From: JADZEJ01 sp964426815
GTDB taxonomy: Bacteria > Patescibacteriota > Patescibacteriia > 2-12-FULL-60-25
Length of the DNA: 33,305 nt
NCBI GenBank assembly: GCA_964426815.1
Contig: CAYRRZ010000009.1
Location: forward strand, 1-33,305
Direction of reading: 5' to 3'
The notes under the pieces were generated by a model, which had not been told where the DNA came from, made no database searches, and saw only the letters and a program-made list of their open reading frames with translations. Position 1 is the first letter of the stretch, and each line of letters opens with the position of its first letter. Shown here piece after piece: positions 1-7,102 of this stretch. A program made the translations under genes and the position numbers.

Positions 1-54
1 AACTGGCGACGCAAGGATTTTCAGTCCTTCGCTCTACCACTGAGCTACCTCGGC
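1..54 (-). tRNA. tRNA-Phe (GAA), 3' end cut off by window edge
   Basis: On the minus strand the sequence starts with the acceptor half GCCGAGG, followed by a D-arm (AGCTCAGTGGTAGAGC). The anticodon arm has stem AAGGA/TCCTT and loop CTGAAAA, giving anticodon GAA (phenylalanine). The T-arm and the 3' acceptor strand lie beyond base 1. The gene lies 8 bases beyond the stop of the MgtC-like gene on the same strand. Confidence 0.9.
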
Positions 55-62
55 ATGGCAGA

Positions 63-536
63 TTATTTCTTGAACACTTTTCCAACTCCACGGGCGGCCT
101 GTTTGGCTTCATCACCCATGATGCGTGCATCAAGTGGGCCAAAGATAACCAATAAAACGAGAACAATCAAGGCGGTCATTCCAGCGAGGGGATAGAGGCC
201 AAATCCACAGGCGATTCCGATGCCTGCCACAACCCACATAGTTGCAGCCGTCGTTAGGCCATGAACTGCTCCAGAGGACTGAATAATAGCTCCAGCACCC
301 AAGAAACCCACGCCTTGAACCACAATGGATGCAATACGTGCCGCATCCGAACCCTGTGGATACAGGGCGTAGATGGACAAGCCAGCCAAGGTCATAACGG
401 CAGAGCCGAGCCCGATAAGGGCATTGGTACGAACCCCGGCAGGTTTTTGGCGGATTTCGCGCTCAATTCCGATGAGGCCGCTTAAAACAGTGGCCGCAGT
501 TAAACGGAGGGCGATTTCAGCAAAAGGAAGGTCCAT
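63..536 (-). CDS. MgtC/SapB-family inner-membrane protein
   Basis: A 157-residue polytopic membrane protein. It carries the MgtC/SapB signature near its start: a first membrane helix running into GLIGIEREIRQKPAGVRTN, then LIGLGSAVMTLAG. Three to four more hydrophobic segments follow, with the family's GVGFLGAGAII stretch. MgtC proteins are linked to magnesium limitation and to modulation of ATP synthase, but the role of this short form (no C-terminal ACT-like domain) is unknown. I chose the ATG at 536 because a consensus promoter (TTGCCA, 17 bp, TATGAT) lies just upstream and its -10 box contains the alternative ATG at 554. That leaves a leader of about six bases and no Shine-Dalgarno site. 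The gene is downstream of NAD kinase but separated from it by a terminator. Confidence 0.85.
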   Translation of the reverse strand: MDLPFAEIALRLTAATVLSGLIGIEREIRQKPAGVRTNALIGLGSAVMTLAGLSIYALYPQGSDAARIASIVVQGVGFLGAGAIIQSSGAVHGLTTAATMWVVAGIGIACGFGLYPLAGMTALIVLVLLVIFGPLDARIMGDEAKQAARGVGKVFKK

Positions 537-549
537 AGGAACGGGGAGA

Positions 550-578
550 ATCATACCCAGGCTTAAGTCATTTGGCAA
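550..578 (-). promoter_or_regulatory. Promoter of the MgtC-like gene
   Basis: On the minus strand, TTGCCA (578-573), a 17-bp spacer and TATGAT (555-550). The predicted transcript starts about six bases before the ATG at 536. Confidence 0.65.
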
Positions 579-601
579 GCCGTACCACCCTAAAGAGAAA
601 C

Positions 602-625
602 AAAAAACCCCGAGAATATCGGGGG
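602..625 (-). terminator. Intrinsic terminator after NAD kinase
   Basis: On the minus strand, CCCCGA and TCGGGG arms around a 5-base loop, followed by TTTTTTG. It lies 16 bases after the NAD kinase stop. Confidence 0.8.
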
Positions 626-640
626 CTGCCAGGGCTAGGT

Positions 641-1483
641 TTAGCGACCGCGATGCACGCGGTCCCAATGAAGGTCGCCGGGCACTCGGAGCAAGGTGGC
701 TGGATGCGGCAAGAAACGAACTTCGATACGGTCTTGAGGGGCCAAATGGGCCTTCTGTATGCCATCAAGGTAGAGGGCTGGTGGAGTCCGGTCAGTCTCA
801 GGGATCCCGTGGTTTAGCTCGATCTCGGTCAGGGTGACGTGTAGGGCATGTCCTGCAAGCGATAGAACGGAACCGGTTGCCGGCATCTGTCGATCATGTA
901 CCCCTTTTAGATAAATCGCTTCAAGCTCTGGATCAATAATTGGCGCTTGAAAATGATGTGCCATGACCGTCGTCGACCCAATCGGTGTTAGGACGATGAT
1001 GCCTGAACCGCGCACCAGCCGCACCAGCCGAGGTGATTCTTGCCGCACAAGCTCGACACGAAAGTCGAGCCAAGTCATCGTTCGCTCAATATACGCATCA
1101 TTGATGCAGATATACGAGCGAGTCATCGATCCAGAGCGGTGCATGACTTCGAGCTGTGGAATCTGCATGACTTCGAGTTGTCCTTGAAACGCCGCATCGA
1201 TGGTCTCGATAAACAATGATTCGCTGCGAGCTGTGGTAAGAAATCCCGCATGTCCGGTATTGAGTGCGAGGAATTGCGCTTGCGCACGATGCGGTTCGCG
1301 CATCGCCTGAAGCAAGCTTCCGTCGCCACCAAGCACAATCACGAGGTCAGCCTCTTCAGGTTGGCATTCCTGAATAGGCGAACACGTTTTTGCAAGGTGC
1401 GCACGAATCCGTTCGCACCAGATCTGATTCTCTGGGCTTGTGTTGAGCATTGAGAACGCGAAACTGTTGGGTGAAAAGGGCAT
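641..1483 (-). CDS. nadK: NAD kinase (divergent)
   Basis: A 280-residue protein that would phosphorylate NAD to NADP in the cytoplasm. It shows the two NAD kinase landmarks in order: the nucleotide-binding loop LVIVLGGDGSLLQA at about residues 55-70, and IIVLTPIGSTTVMAHHF in the C-terminal half (family form TPTGSTAY). It also has LALNTGHAGFLTT, matching the family's N-x-G-x-x-GFL. Both loops deviate (GGDGS for GGDGT, TPIGS for TPTGS). The length is normal. The frame stays open far upstream, but that part is antisense to the gene at 1655, so the ATG at 1483 is the sensible start. There is no Shine-Dalgarno site. It diverges from the 1655 gene across a 171-base gap. Confidence 0.85.
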   Translation of the reverse strand: MPFSPNSFAFSMLNTSPENQIWCERIRAHLAKTCSPIQECQPEEADLVIVLGGDGSLLQAMREPHRAQAQFLALNTGHAGFLTTARSESLFIETIDAAFQGQLEVMQIPQLEVMHRSGSMTRSYICINDAYIERTMTWLDFRVELVRQESPRLVRLVRGSGIIVLTPIGSTTVMAHHFQAPIIDPELEAIYLKGVHDRQMPATGSVLSLAGHALHVTLTEIELNHGIPETDRTPPALYLDGIQKAHLAPQDRIEVRFLPHPATLLRVPGDLHWDRVHRGR

Positions 1484-1526
1484 ACCAGATGTATAGCAAA
1501 ACTTGAGAAAACGAGAGGGGAGGAAG

Positions 1527-1550
1527 AAAAATATGTACAAAAAAATGACA
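1527..1550 (+). promoter_or_regulatory. TGTACA-type box, copy 1
   Basis: An A-rich stretch, TGTACA at 1534-1539, an A-run and then ATGACA at 1545-1550. This matches the two boxes at 2649 and 3231 with a few substitutions. It lies about 105 bases before the 1655 gene. A possible extended -10 (TGC then TACATT, 1586-1594) follows, but no well-spaced -35 is obvious. Confidence 0.55.
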
Positions 1551-1654
1551 CTTTTTTTGAAAAAGAACACGAAAGAAAAAAGGCTTGCTACATTCTGACC
1601 GTGGTGAAAGAAATGGTTCTTCGCCCAAGCGCACCTTTCAGCCGGAGAGTTCAC

Positions 1655-2581
1655 ATGCAACATGATTACAAGGCCTTCCCCAATCGTGCTGAGGCTCGCG
1701 GTATCGCTGCCGCCTTCCCTTCGCAAGCCGCCGTCTTCAATCACGGAGGCATCGATCTGCTCTTGCCCAAGCTCTCGGATCGGCACGGGCTCCATCTGAA
1801 CCCGGGGGCCGCGAGCTTGCCGCTCGACGACCTGAAGCACAAGCCGGTCATCCGCGACATCGGCACCGCCTGGGACATCGCGAAGCATGCCGACGCTCGT
1901 ACGCCCGTCGTTCTCGGCCGTCTGTCCGACACTGAGCGTGCCGAGTTCGTGCGGCCCGTCGCTCGCTACACCGAGCATGTCCTCGACATGCCGATCAAGT
2001 TCCCCGGCACCGATATCCGCGTGCCGGTCGATCTCGCGAGCTTTGCGCCCGTCATTCAGCGCATTGTCGGCATGGAGCGCGCCCTGAACCCGGACTACGA
2101 TCGCTATTACGCGTATCTGTCCGTCCACCAGGGCATGGTCATCCCGGGCGAACGCCAGCGCGAAACGCCGTATCATGTCGATGGCTTTCAGGGCCCGCGT
2201 TGGACGGAAAAGCATCCGGCCAATCACAGCTACCTGGTGACCGATGCCCTACCGACGGTGTTCTACCCGGTCGACTTTCCGCTCGATCACATCGACCCGA
2301 ACTTCGACGATATCTACGCCGAGTTCGCGCTGCGAATCGATTCAGATCCGGGCATCAAGACCTGGATGCCCAAGCCGCTCGAGATCATGCTGATGGACTG
2401 CTACTGCGTCCACCGTGGTCAGCCGGCGACCGAGCCGACCTTTCGCACCTGGCTCCGCATCTCGTGGGAAACCCGCATCTTCGATCGACTCGGAAATGCA
2501 CACAACCCGCTCTTCGACTACAACTGGCCCATGCTCGCCCGCGACACGGATCCTCGGATCCGCCCGCGTGTCGCGGCCTGA
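1655..2581 (+). CDS. 2-oxoglutarate/Fe(II)-dependent oxygenase-like protein
   Basis: A 308-residue protein with the metal-binding layout of the cupin-fold 2OG/Fe(II) oxygenases: H174-x-D176 (YHVDGFQG), distal H253 (CVHRGQ), and arginines R264 and R268 eleven and fifteen residues later (FRTWLRISWE), the usual place for the 2-oxoglutarate carboxylate ligand. No substrate can be assigned, and I do not recognise a named subfamily. The ATG at 1655 is preceded by a good ribosome site (CCGGAG). The gene is far more GC-rich than its neighbours: bases 1861-1920 contain 43 G/C of 60, against 26 of 60 at 7741-7800 in the UvrD gene. It has its own terminator and is preceded by a TGTACA-type box, so it is probably a self-contained, horizontally acquired unit. 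Confidence 0.65.
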   Translation: MQHDYKAFPNRAEARGIAAAFPSQAAVFNHGGIDLLLPKLSDRHGLHLNPGAASLPLDDLKHKPVIRDIGTAWDIAKHADARTPVVLGRLSDTERAEFVRPVARYTEHVLDMPIKFPGTDIRVPVDLASFAPVIQRIVGMERALNPDYDRYYAYLSVHQGMVIPGERQRETPYHVDGFQGPRWTEKHPANHSYLVTDALPTVFYPVDFPLDHIDPNFDDIYAEFALRIDSDPGIKTWMPKPLEIMLMDCYCVHRGQPATEPTFRTWLRISWETRIFDRLGNAHNPLFDYNWPMLARDTDPRIRPRVAA

Positions 2582-2591
2582 GGTCGTCTTC

Positions 2592-2641
2592 CCGCCCCGG
2601 TCTAGGGGCGGAGCTCTGCACCTAGGATGCAGAGCTTTTTT
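2592..2641 (+). terminator. Tandem hairpins and intrinsic terminator of the oxygenase-like gene
   Basis: The first hairpin is CCGCCCC/GGGGCGG (2592-2611). It is immediately followed by AGCTCTGCA/TGCAGAGCT (2612-2636), which ends in a run of six T and then G. Confidence 0.85.
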
Positions 2642-2648
2642 GTTTCAA

Positions 2649-2671
2649 AAAAACTGTACAAAAATTTGACA
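2649..2671 (+). promoter_or_regulatory. TGTACA-type box, copy 2
   Basis: An A-run, CTGTACA (TGTACA at 2655-2660), AAAAA and TTTGACA ending at 2671. It is identical to copy 3 over about 23 bases. It sits just behind the upstream terminator, 110 bases before the 2782 ATG. TTGACA resembles a -35 box, but no -10 lies 16-18 bases downstream. Confidence 0.6.
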
Positions 2672-2781
2672 CAATCTGGATAAAAAAAGACGAGTACGGA
2701 GATGCGATGTATGCTACAGGTGTAGGTCTGAATGATATTTTTCTGTTCTTTAAAATAGCTCACTCAAGAAAGGAAGAAAAA

Positions 2782-3264
2782 ATGCGTTCTACAAAACAGT
2801 GTGCCGTATCAAGCCTGTTCAAAGTGGAAGAAGATATCGACCAAAGCGAGCTTCAGCCTAAATGCGCAAAAAGAAAAACGCTAGCGAAGTGGCTCGTGGC
2901 AGAAGATCAGCCGCCTGGCTGGTCAAAGCAATACGACGGGCGCATCGACATCATCCTCACCGAAAGTGGAATTCTAAACACACGACGAGAGTTTTGTAGA
3001 GGGATTGTCCTGGTTACATCTACTGCTCTTATGAGGGCCGCGAAAGCACGCGCGGAGGCACCGATTCAGGGTCATTGGATTGAGCTTGAACAAGTGGATC
3101 TGAACGATCCATTGGCGGTGCGATACGCTCTGTACCAACGAGTCGATCGAGGTTTTCCAGTAATGCAGATGTTTTATTCCTTACCGTCTCTAATTGGGAG
3201 ACGGTTTTTTTGTGTCATTCTGGATAGGCAAAAAACTGTACAAAAATTTGACAAATATTCCTGA
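2782..3264 (+). CDS. Small protein of unknown function, open through its terminator
   Basis: I do not recognise this protein. The ATG at 2782 has a good ribosome site (AAAGGA, seven bases upstream). The frame encodes a hydrophilic, charged protein of about 134 residues before the terminator at 3183-3211. No in-frame stop occurs there. The frame runs through the hairpin and its T-tract and on through the TGTACA-type box of the next gene, ending at 3264. The last 20 or so codons overlap regulatory DNA, so they are probably not functional coding sequence. A transcript ending in the T-tract would carry no stop codon and should be a substrate for ribosome rescue. A one-base indel is the main alternative: another frame has TAA at about 3163. 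The sequence shows no membrane segment or metal motif. Confidence 0.5.
   Translation: MRSTKQCAVSSLFKVEEDIDQSELQPKCAKRKTLAKWLVAEDQPPGWSKQYDGRIDIILTESGILNTRREFCRGIVLVTSTALMRAAKARAEAPIQGHWIELEQVDLNDPLAVRYALYQRVDRGFPVMQMFYSLPSLIGRRFFCVILDRQKTVQKFDKYS
3183..3211 (+). terminator. Intrinsic terminator inside the open frame of the 2782 gene
   Basis: ACCGTCTC (3183-3190), a 7-base loop and GAGACGGT (3198-3205), ending in seven T. The stem is a perfect 8 bp. No stop codon of the 2782 frame precedes it. Confidence 0.85.
3231..3253 (+). promoter_or_regulatory. TGTACA-type box, copy 3, before the TrmB-like regulator
   Basis: TGTACA at 3237-3242 and TTGACA at 3248-3253, with the same spacing and flanks as copy 2. 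If TTGACA is a -35, a 17-bp spacer leads to TAGAAA (3271-3276), seven bases before the ATG. The position suggests autoregulation. Confidence 0.6.
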
Positions 3265-3282
3265 TATACGTAGAAAAAGGAA

Positions 3283-4020
3283 ATGAAAACACCGCATGAT
3301 CAAATCGATGCCTTAACCATGGCAGGTCTCTCAAAACGTGAGGCCATGATTTGGATCGTCTTGTCAGAAAAAGAGCCGATGCATATTAGTCAGCTTGCAA
3401 AGACCTGCGACTTGCATCGTCCAGCGGTGTATCTCGCGCTCGAGTCTTTACACAAGCAGGGCTTGGTAAAAGAACAGAAAATAGGCCAGCGTATCCATTA
3501 CAAGGCAACGGGCTCACATCTGATTGAAAAGAAGCGTGCGCTACGGGACAAGGCTTTTGCCGCCCAAATCGCTAAGCAAAAGCAGCAAGAGCCGACTTCG
3601 ATGCCCGAGGATATTCAGATTTTTCGGGGGAAAGACATTGCAAGGGTCTGGAACATGGTCGCAAATTCGCCCAAAGGCTCCATCGTGTATCGCTATGATG
3701 GCTACCCGGCCAGTATGGATATTGGTTCACTTGCTACCCAGGCCTATCGTGATGCAATGGCAAAACAGCGGATTGAGCGCTTTGTTATCACGAATCAGGC
3801 TTTGCGCAAAAAAGCCTATCAAAGACGCATCGAATGCGCTTCACGCATGTTTCCAGGAAAATTCCATGCTTTTGAGCAAGGTGTCACTATTTTTGTATTT
3901 GATGGGAAAATAGCCTTGGTTGACCTAAAAAATCAGTCAGCCTATGTTATTTTAAATCCGGCACTGGCCGCCTATCAGGTTAGGGTTTTTAAATATCTCT
4001 TCCAAAGTCTGGCTGAGTAA
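3283..4020 (+). CDS. TrmB-like transcriptional regulator
   Basis: A 245-residue protein. The N-terminal 70 residues form a winged helix-turn-helix of the TrmB/MarR type: GLSKREAMIWIVLSEKEPM, then HISQLAKTCDLHRPAVYLAL, and a wing ending in GLVKEQKIGQRIHYKA. A basic linker helix follows (about residues 80-105). The C-terminal domain resembles the effector or dimerisation part of TrmB-family regulators in CPR bacteria and archaea, and no ligand can be named. The ATG at 3283 has AAAAAGG two bases upstream. The gene is directly preceded by a TGTACA-type box also found before the two genes to its left. I infer that it binds these boxes and controls itself and its neighbours. Confidence 0.7.
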   Translation: MKTPHDQIDALTMAGLSKREAMIWIVLSEKEPMHISQLAKTCDLHRPAVYLALESLHKQGLVKEQKIGQRIHYKATGSHLIEKKRALRDKAFAAQIAKQKQQEPTSMPEDIQIFRGKDIARVWNMVANSPKGSIVYRYDGYPASMDIGSLATQAYRDAMAKQRIERFVITNQALRKKAYQRRIECASRMFPGKFHAFEQGVTIFVFDGKIALVDLKNQSAYVILNPALAAYQVRVFKYLFQSLAE

Positions 4021-4025
4021 GCCCC

Positions 4026-4054
4026 TTGCCAATTTGAAGGATATTGGCTATGAT
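4026..4054 (+). promoter_or_regulatory. Promoter of tRNA-Ile
   Basis: TTGCCA (4026-4031), a 17-bp spacer and TATGAT (4049-4054), 21 bases before the tRNA. Confidence 0.75.
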
Positions 4055-4074
4055 TCCGGCACAAATAAAGACAT

Positions 4075-4151
4075 GGGCGTGTAGCTCAGTTGGTTAGAGC
4101 GCCACACTGATAATGTGGAGGTCCCAAGTTCGACTCTTGGCACGCCCACCA
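4075..4151 (+). tRNA. tRNA-Ile (GAT)
   Basis: A complete cloverleaf: acceptor GGGCGTG/CACGCCC, D-arm AGCTCAGTTGGTTAGAGC, anticodon stem CCACA/TGTGG with loop CTGATAA (anticodon GAT), and T-arm around GTTCGACTC. Discriminator A and CCA are encoded (4148-4151). Confidence 0.97.
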
Positions 4152-4154
4152 GGC

Positions 4155-4181
4155 AAAAACTCCGGTTAATCCGGAGTTTTT
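4155..4181 (+). terminator. Intrinsic terminator after tRNA-Ile
   Basis: ACTCCGG/CCGGAGT around a 5-base loop, flanked by an A-run and TTTTTG. Confidence 0.85.
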
Positions 4182-4194
4182 GATTTAGGGCGGC

Positions 4195-4752
4195 ATGCTA
4201 TCATTCTCTAAACACATGCTATTTTCTGGAGATCAGGCCATTGTTTCTTTTTTACAGAGCATGGCGCTTTCATCATCGGTGGCGACCTGGTTGGCAATTT
4301 TTGCCGCTCGGTATCTCATTTTTGTCTTACTCCTCGCAATTCCATTGCTGTGGAAAAAAGGAAAGCAGGGGAAACATGCGATATCTGAACTGCTTTGGGC
4401 TGGAGGCGTCTCGATTTTGACCACAACCCTTATTTCGCATCTGATTGCCCGACCTCGGCCTTTCACGGTGTCTGGAAATGGGATTTTGCATTTGATTCCT
4501 GAGCCATTTAATTTTTCCTTTCCCTCTGGCCATACCGCAGTCGCCTTTACGGTGGCGGCCATTCTTTTGTCATTTGATCGTCGCCTAGGTAGCATGGCTT
4601 TTGCGATCGCTATTTTGGTTGCGCTTGGACGTGTCGCCGTTGGAGTTCATTATCCTTCAGATATTTTTGGTGGGATGCTGGTAGCTGCGGTGGTATTTGT
4701 TCTGATTAAATTCATTCATCGCCAGATTTGGGAAAAGTCTCGAACTCTATGA
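4195..4752 (+). CDS. PAP2-family membrane phosphatase
   Basis: A 185-residue, multi-helix membrane protein with the three PAP2 phosphatase motifs in order: a basic stretch ending ARPRPF (about 90-95), FPSGHT (about 110-115, with the catalytic histidine) and GRVAVGVHYPSD (about 144-155). Family members remove phosphate from lipid pyrophosphates such as undecaprenyl-PP or from phosphatidic acid. Next to MltG, a role in recycling the cell-wall lipid carrier is plausible but not shown. The stop overlaps the next start as ATGA, so the two genes are probably translated from one message. Confidence 0.85.
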   Translation: MLSFSKHMLFSGDQAIVSFLQSMALSSSVATWLAIFAARYLIFVLLLAIPLLWKKGKQGKHAISELLWAGGVSILTTTLISHLIARPRPFTVSGNGILHLIPEPFNFSFPSGHTAVAFTVAAILLSFDRRLGSMAFAIAILVALGRVAVGVHYPSDIFGGMLVAAVVFVLIKFIHRQIWEKSRTL

Positions 4753-5753
4753 AGAAAATCTTGTTCCTATTTGCGCTTGCGTGTTTTTTGTCCGCGGGTT
4801 TTTTGATGTGGTTCGTTCCACAGGCATGGACGTCGAATCCAAAATCAGATGCACCGAGCGTCAATGTGACGATTCAAACCAATGATGCAATCGACCAGAT
4901 CGCGAAAGAGTTAGAACAACGAGGCGTGATTACATCGTCATGGGCATTTAAAAAATATGCCTTGCTCGATGGAGCCGTAAAGCTCGCTAAGCCAGGAACC
5001 TATGCCTTAAAGAATGGGATGAATTTTCGGAGCATCGCTCGTCAATTATCGATCGGGCCAGCAAAAAATGAAGTAACGATCACGATTCCAGAGGGTAAGA
5101 CTCTCGTGCAAGAAGCGGAGATTATTGCGAATGAAGGCGTCTCCGCTGCGGTGTTCACGAGAGCCACCGATCCTGCGCTTTGGAAACAGGATTTTCCATG
5201 GGTTGCGAATTTGCCGCTCGGTTCTACCTTAGAAGGCTATCTTTTTCCAAATACCTATCGCGTGTGGCGCGATCAATTACCGGATGGCTTGCTACGCAAA
5301 CAGTTGGATGAATTCACAAAACGTTTACCAGCGATTGAAAAAGAGGCAAAAGCACAAGGAAAAACCGTGCATGAAATTATGACCATCGCCTCCATCGTTG
5401 AGCGTGAAGTCGCTGGTGATGCGGATCGGAAAATTGTTGCCGGTATTTTTCTCCGTCGTTTGCGTGAAGGGATGCCGCTTCAATCCGATGCAACCGTAAA
5501 TTACATCACGAAGGGCGGCCGTGCTCGTCCAACATTTAAAGATCTTGAAGCAGATTCGCCATACAATACCTATCGAAACAAGGGGATCCCACCAGGGCCA
5601 ATTTCAAATCCAGGTGATGCCGCAATTGATGCAGTCCTTCATCCAGATGATCAGGGCTATCGATTCTTTTTAACGGATGACAAAGGGAAGGCATACTATG
5701 CCAAAAATTTTGATGAGCACAAACAAAATCGGGCTAAGGTATACGGTGAATAG
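4749..5753 (+). CDS. mltG: Endolytic murein transglycosylase MltG
   Basis: A 334-residue protein with a single N-terminal membrane anchor (MKKILFLFALACFLSAGF) and an extracytoplasmic YceG/MltG domain. Family motifs are visible: a LysM-like region (TIPEGKTLVQEAEII), LEGYLFPNTYRV, IASIVEREVAG with the catalytic glutamate, GMPLQSDATVNYI, and SPYNTYRNKGIPPGPISNPG. MltG cleaves nascent glycan strands and so helps set their length. The length matches the family norm (about 340). The ATG at 4749 overlaps the PAP2 stop by four bases, which decides the start over an upstream in-frame ATG at 4728. Confidence 0.93.
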   Translation: MKKILFLFALACFLSAGFLMWFVPQAWTSNPKSDAPSVNVTIQTNDAIDQIAKELEQRGVITSSWAFKKYALLDGAVKLAKPGTYALKNGMNFRSIARQLSIGPAKNEVTITIPEGKTLVQEAEIIANEGVSAAVFTRATDPALWKQDFPWVANLPLGSTLEGYLFPNTYRVWRDQLPDGLLRKQLDEFTKRLPAIEKEAKAQGKTVHEIMTIASIVEREVAGDADRKIVAGIFLRRLREGMPLQSDATVNYITKGGRARPTFKDLEADSPYNTYRNKGIPPGPISNPGDAAIDAVLHPDDQGYRFFLTDDKGKAYYAKNFDEHKQNRAKVYGE

Positions 5754-5803
5754 AAGCTAGACGAAAATACGGATTGTGATAGGTTGTGGCCACGGAGGCC
5801 ATC

Positions 5804-7070
5804 ATGGCACAGACGTCCTTTCCACACGACAGGATTATTCTCAAAAAAGGTGAGCCGGTTCCCGGGGCGCAGGTATTTCTTCCGTGGGGAGATGCGCTCC
5901 AAATTGGAACGGTTGGCGATATTCCGGCGGGCGCCATTTGGCGCCCGAATCAATTGCTCGCAAGGCGATCGAGGGGGAATACAACCCATCAGTTGTATCA
6001 CGATGTGTACACCCTGCTTCGTGCGGGTTTGCATATTCGCGATCAATACGGAATTCGTCATCCCGACGAATCTTCCGAGCGCGGCATGGTCACGACGGAT
6101 ATCGAGGATGCGCGCCTTGTGGTCAAAGCGATCCTCGGCCTGCGCGTGACAACGAGTTCAGATGCGGAGCTCAGCGCTGCCATCAATGCTCGACTTGCCG
6201 AACGCTATACGGGCAAGCTTGATGAAAACAAGGCGACATCGGGTCAACGTTTCGCGCGGGCGCTTCATGCCTTCGACGAGTACTTGAAAGGCTCGTCGGG
6301 ACACGCGGAGCCTGAATCCGAGCGTAAATTGAGTCGCTCGCAAGCAGCGATGGTTGCCGGTTCAGGCATTCATTACTTGCAGCGTCGTCTCGAGACGATG
6401 GAGTCGATCGCGCGCTGGCTCGAATTTCGAACGGGCAAAATCTATGCTCTCATCGGTCGCACGATGACGGTGTATCGCGAGCTTTGGGGGATTCTTGCGA
6501 GGCCTGAATTCCACCTACGTGGCACCGAACGACGCTTGGAGCTGAATGCATTTTTGACGGGCTTTGTGTCCTCGGCGCGTACCATGCGCTTTCGACCATT
6601 CCGAAAAAATGCCTTTCGAGCTGGTCAGGACGCACAGGCGATTCAAGAGGCGCTCATCTTGGGCGATGATACAGTGGCGCTCGAGGGCATGAAGCGTCTA
6701 CGTCGCGGGATTCGCTGGATATTCATGTTGAATGCCGTTCAATGTGAGATCGCGATTCCGCTGAGTCTCGCGCTTGAACGCCATGCGCGAGCAACTCGAC
6801 TTCCGTCTGGCATCGGAGATGTATTCAGTGAGAGCGAGCAGAAGCGCTTGTGTACATCGATCGAAGGCCTGCCTGGGCGCTTGCATGTTCTGTCTGACGA
6901 GGGTCTTGAGACCGCGGTGAAAGCGGATGTCGCCGCGAGTCTCGCACGAGCCATTGAGCGAGCCACTCAGAGGAAGTGGCGTCCTTGCCTCGCCGAGCTC
7001 GATAGCCTCATGGATATCCTTTTAGCCCATAAAAAGGCATTTCCCCGCACCTCCTCGTGCGGGGATTTTT
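5804..7070 (+). CDS. GC-rich protein of unknown function without a stop before its terminator
   Basis: I do not recognise this protein of about 413-422 residues. It is mostly helical and arginine-rich by composition, with no membrane segment, signal peptide or metal motif. The ATG at 5804 has a strong site (GGAGG, 5-6 bases upstream), while the GTG at 5786 has none. Bases 6301-6360 are 36/60 G/C, higher than in the helicase gene that follows. The frame contains no stop before the strong terminator at 7043-7070 and continues in frame into the UvrD gene. I end the feature at the T-tract because the terminator, the codon-use change and UvrD homology (starting near 7103) argue against a fusion. 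The transcript would be non-stop. Both other frames have stops within about 15 bases of 7020-7031, so a lost base is the alternative. Confidence 0.6.
7043..7070 (+). terminator. Intrinsic terminator inside an open frame
   Basis: CCCCGCAC (7043-7050), loop CTCCTC, GTGCGGGG (7057-7064), then ATTTTT. The stem is a perfect 8 bp. The upstream frame has no stop before it. Confidence 0.88.
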
Positions 7071-7102
7071 CGTTTTGCCGTTGTTCGGCTAAGCTTGTCC
7101 CT

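Noticed and set aside
373..837. Plus-strand open frames opposite the MgtC-like and NAD kinase genes
   Set aside because: They cover two well-supported minus-strand genes and a terminator. They are shadows of GC-skewed codons.
1484..2227. Upstream extension of the NAD kinase frame to 2227 (minus strand)
   Set aside because: It is antisense to the GC-rich 1655 gene, which explains the open frame, and it precedes the normal N-terminus of NAD kinase.
1545..3253. TTGACA/ATGACA in the three boxes as ordinary -35 elements
   Set aside because: No -10 box lies 16-18 bases downstream in copies 1 and 2; only copy 3 has a weak one (TAGAAA). I call them boxes, not promoters.
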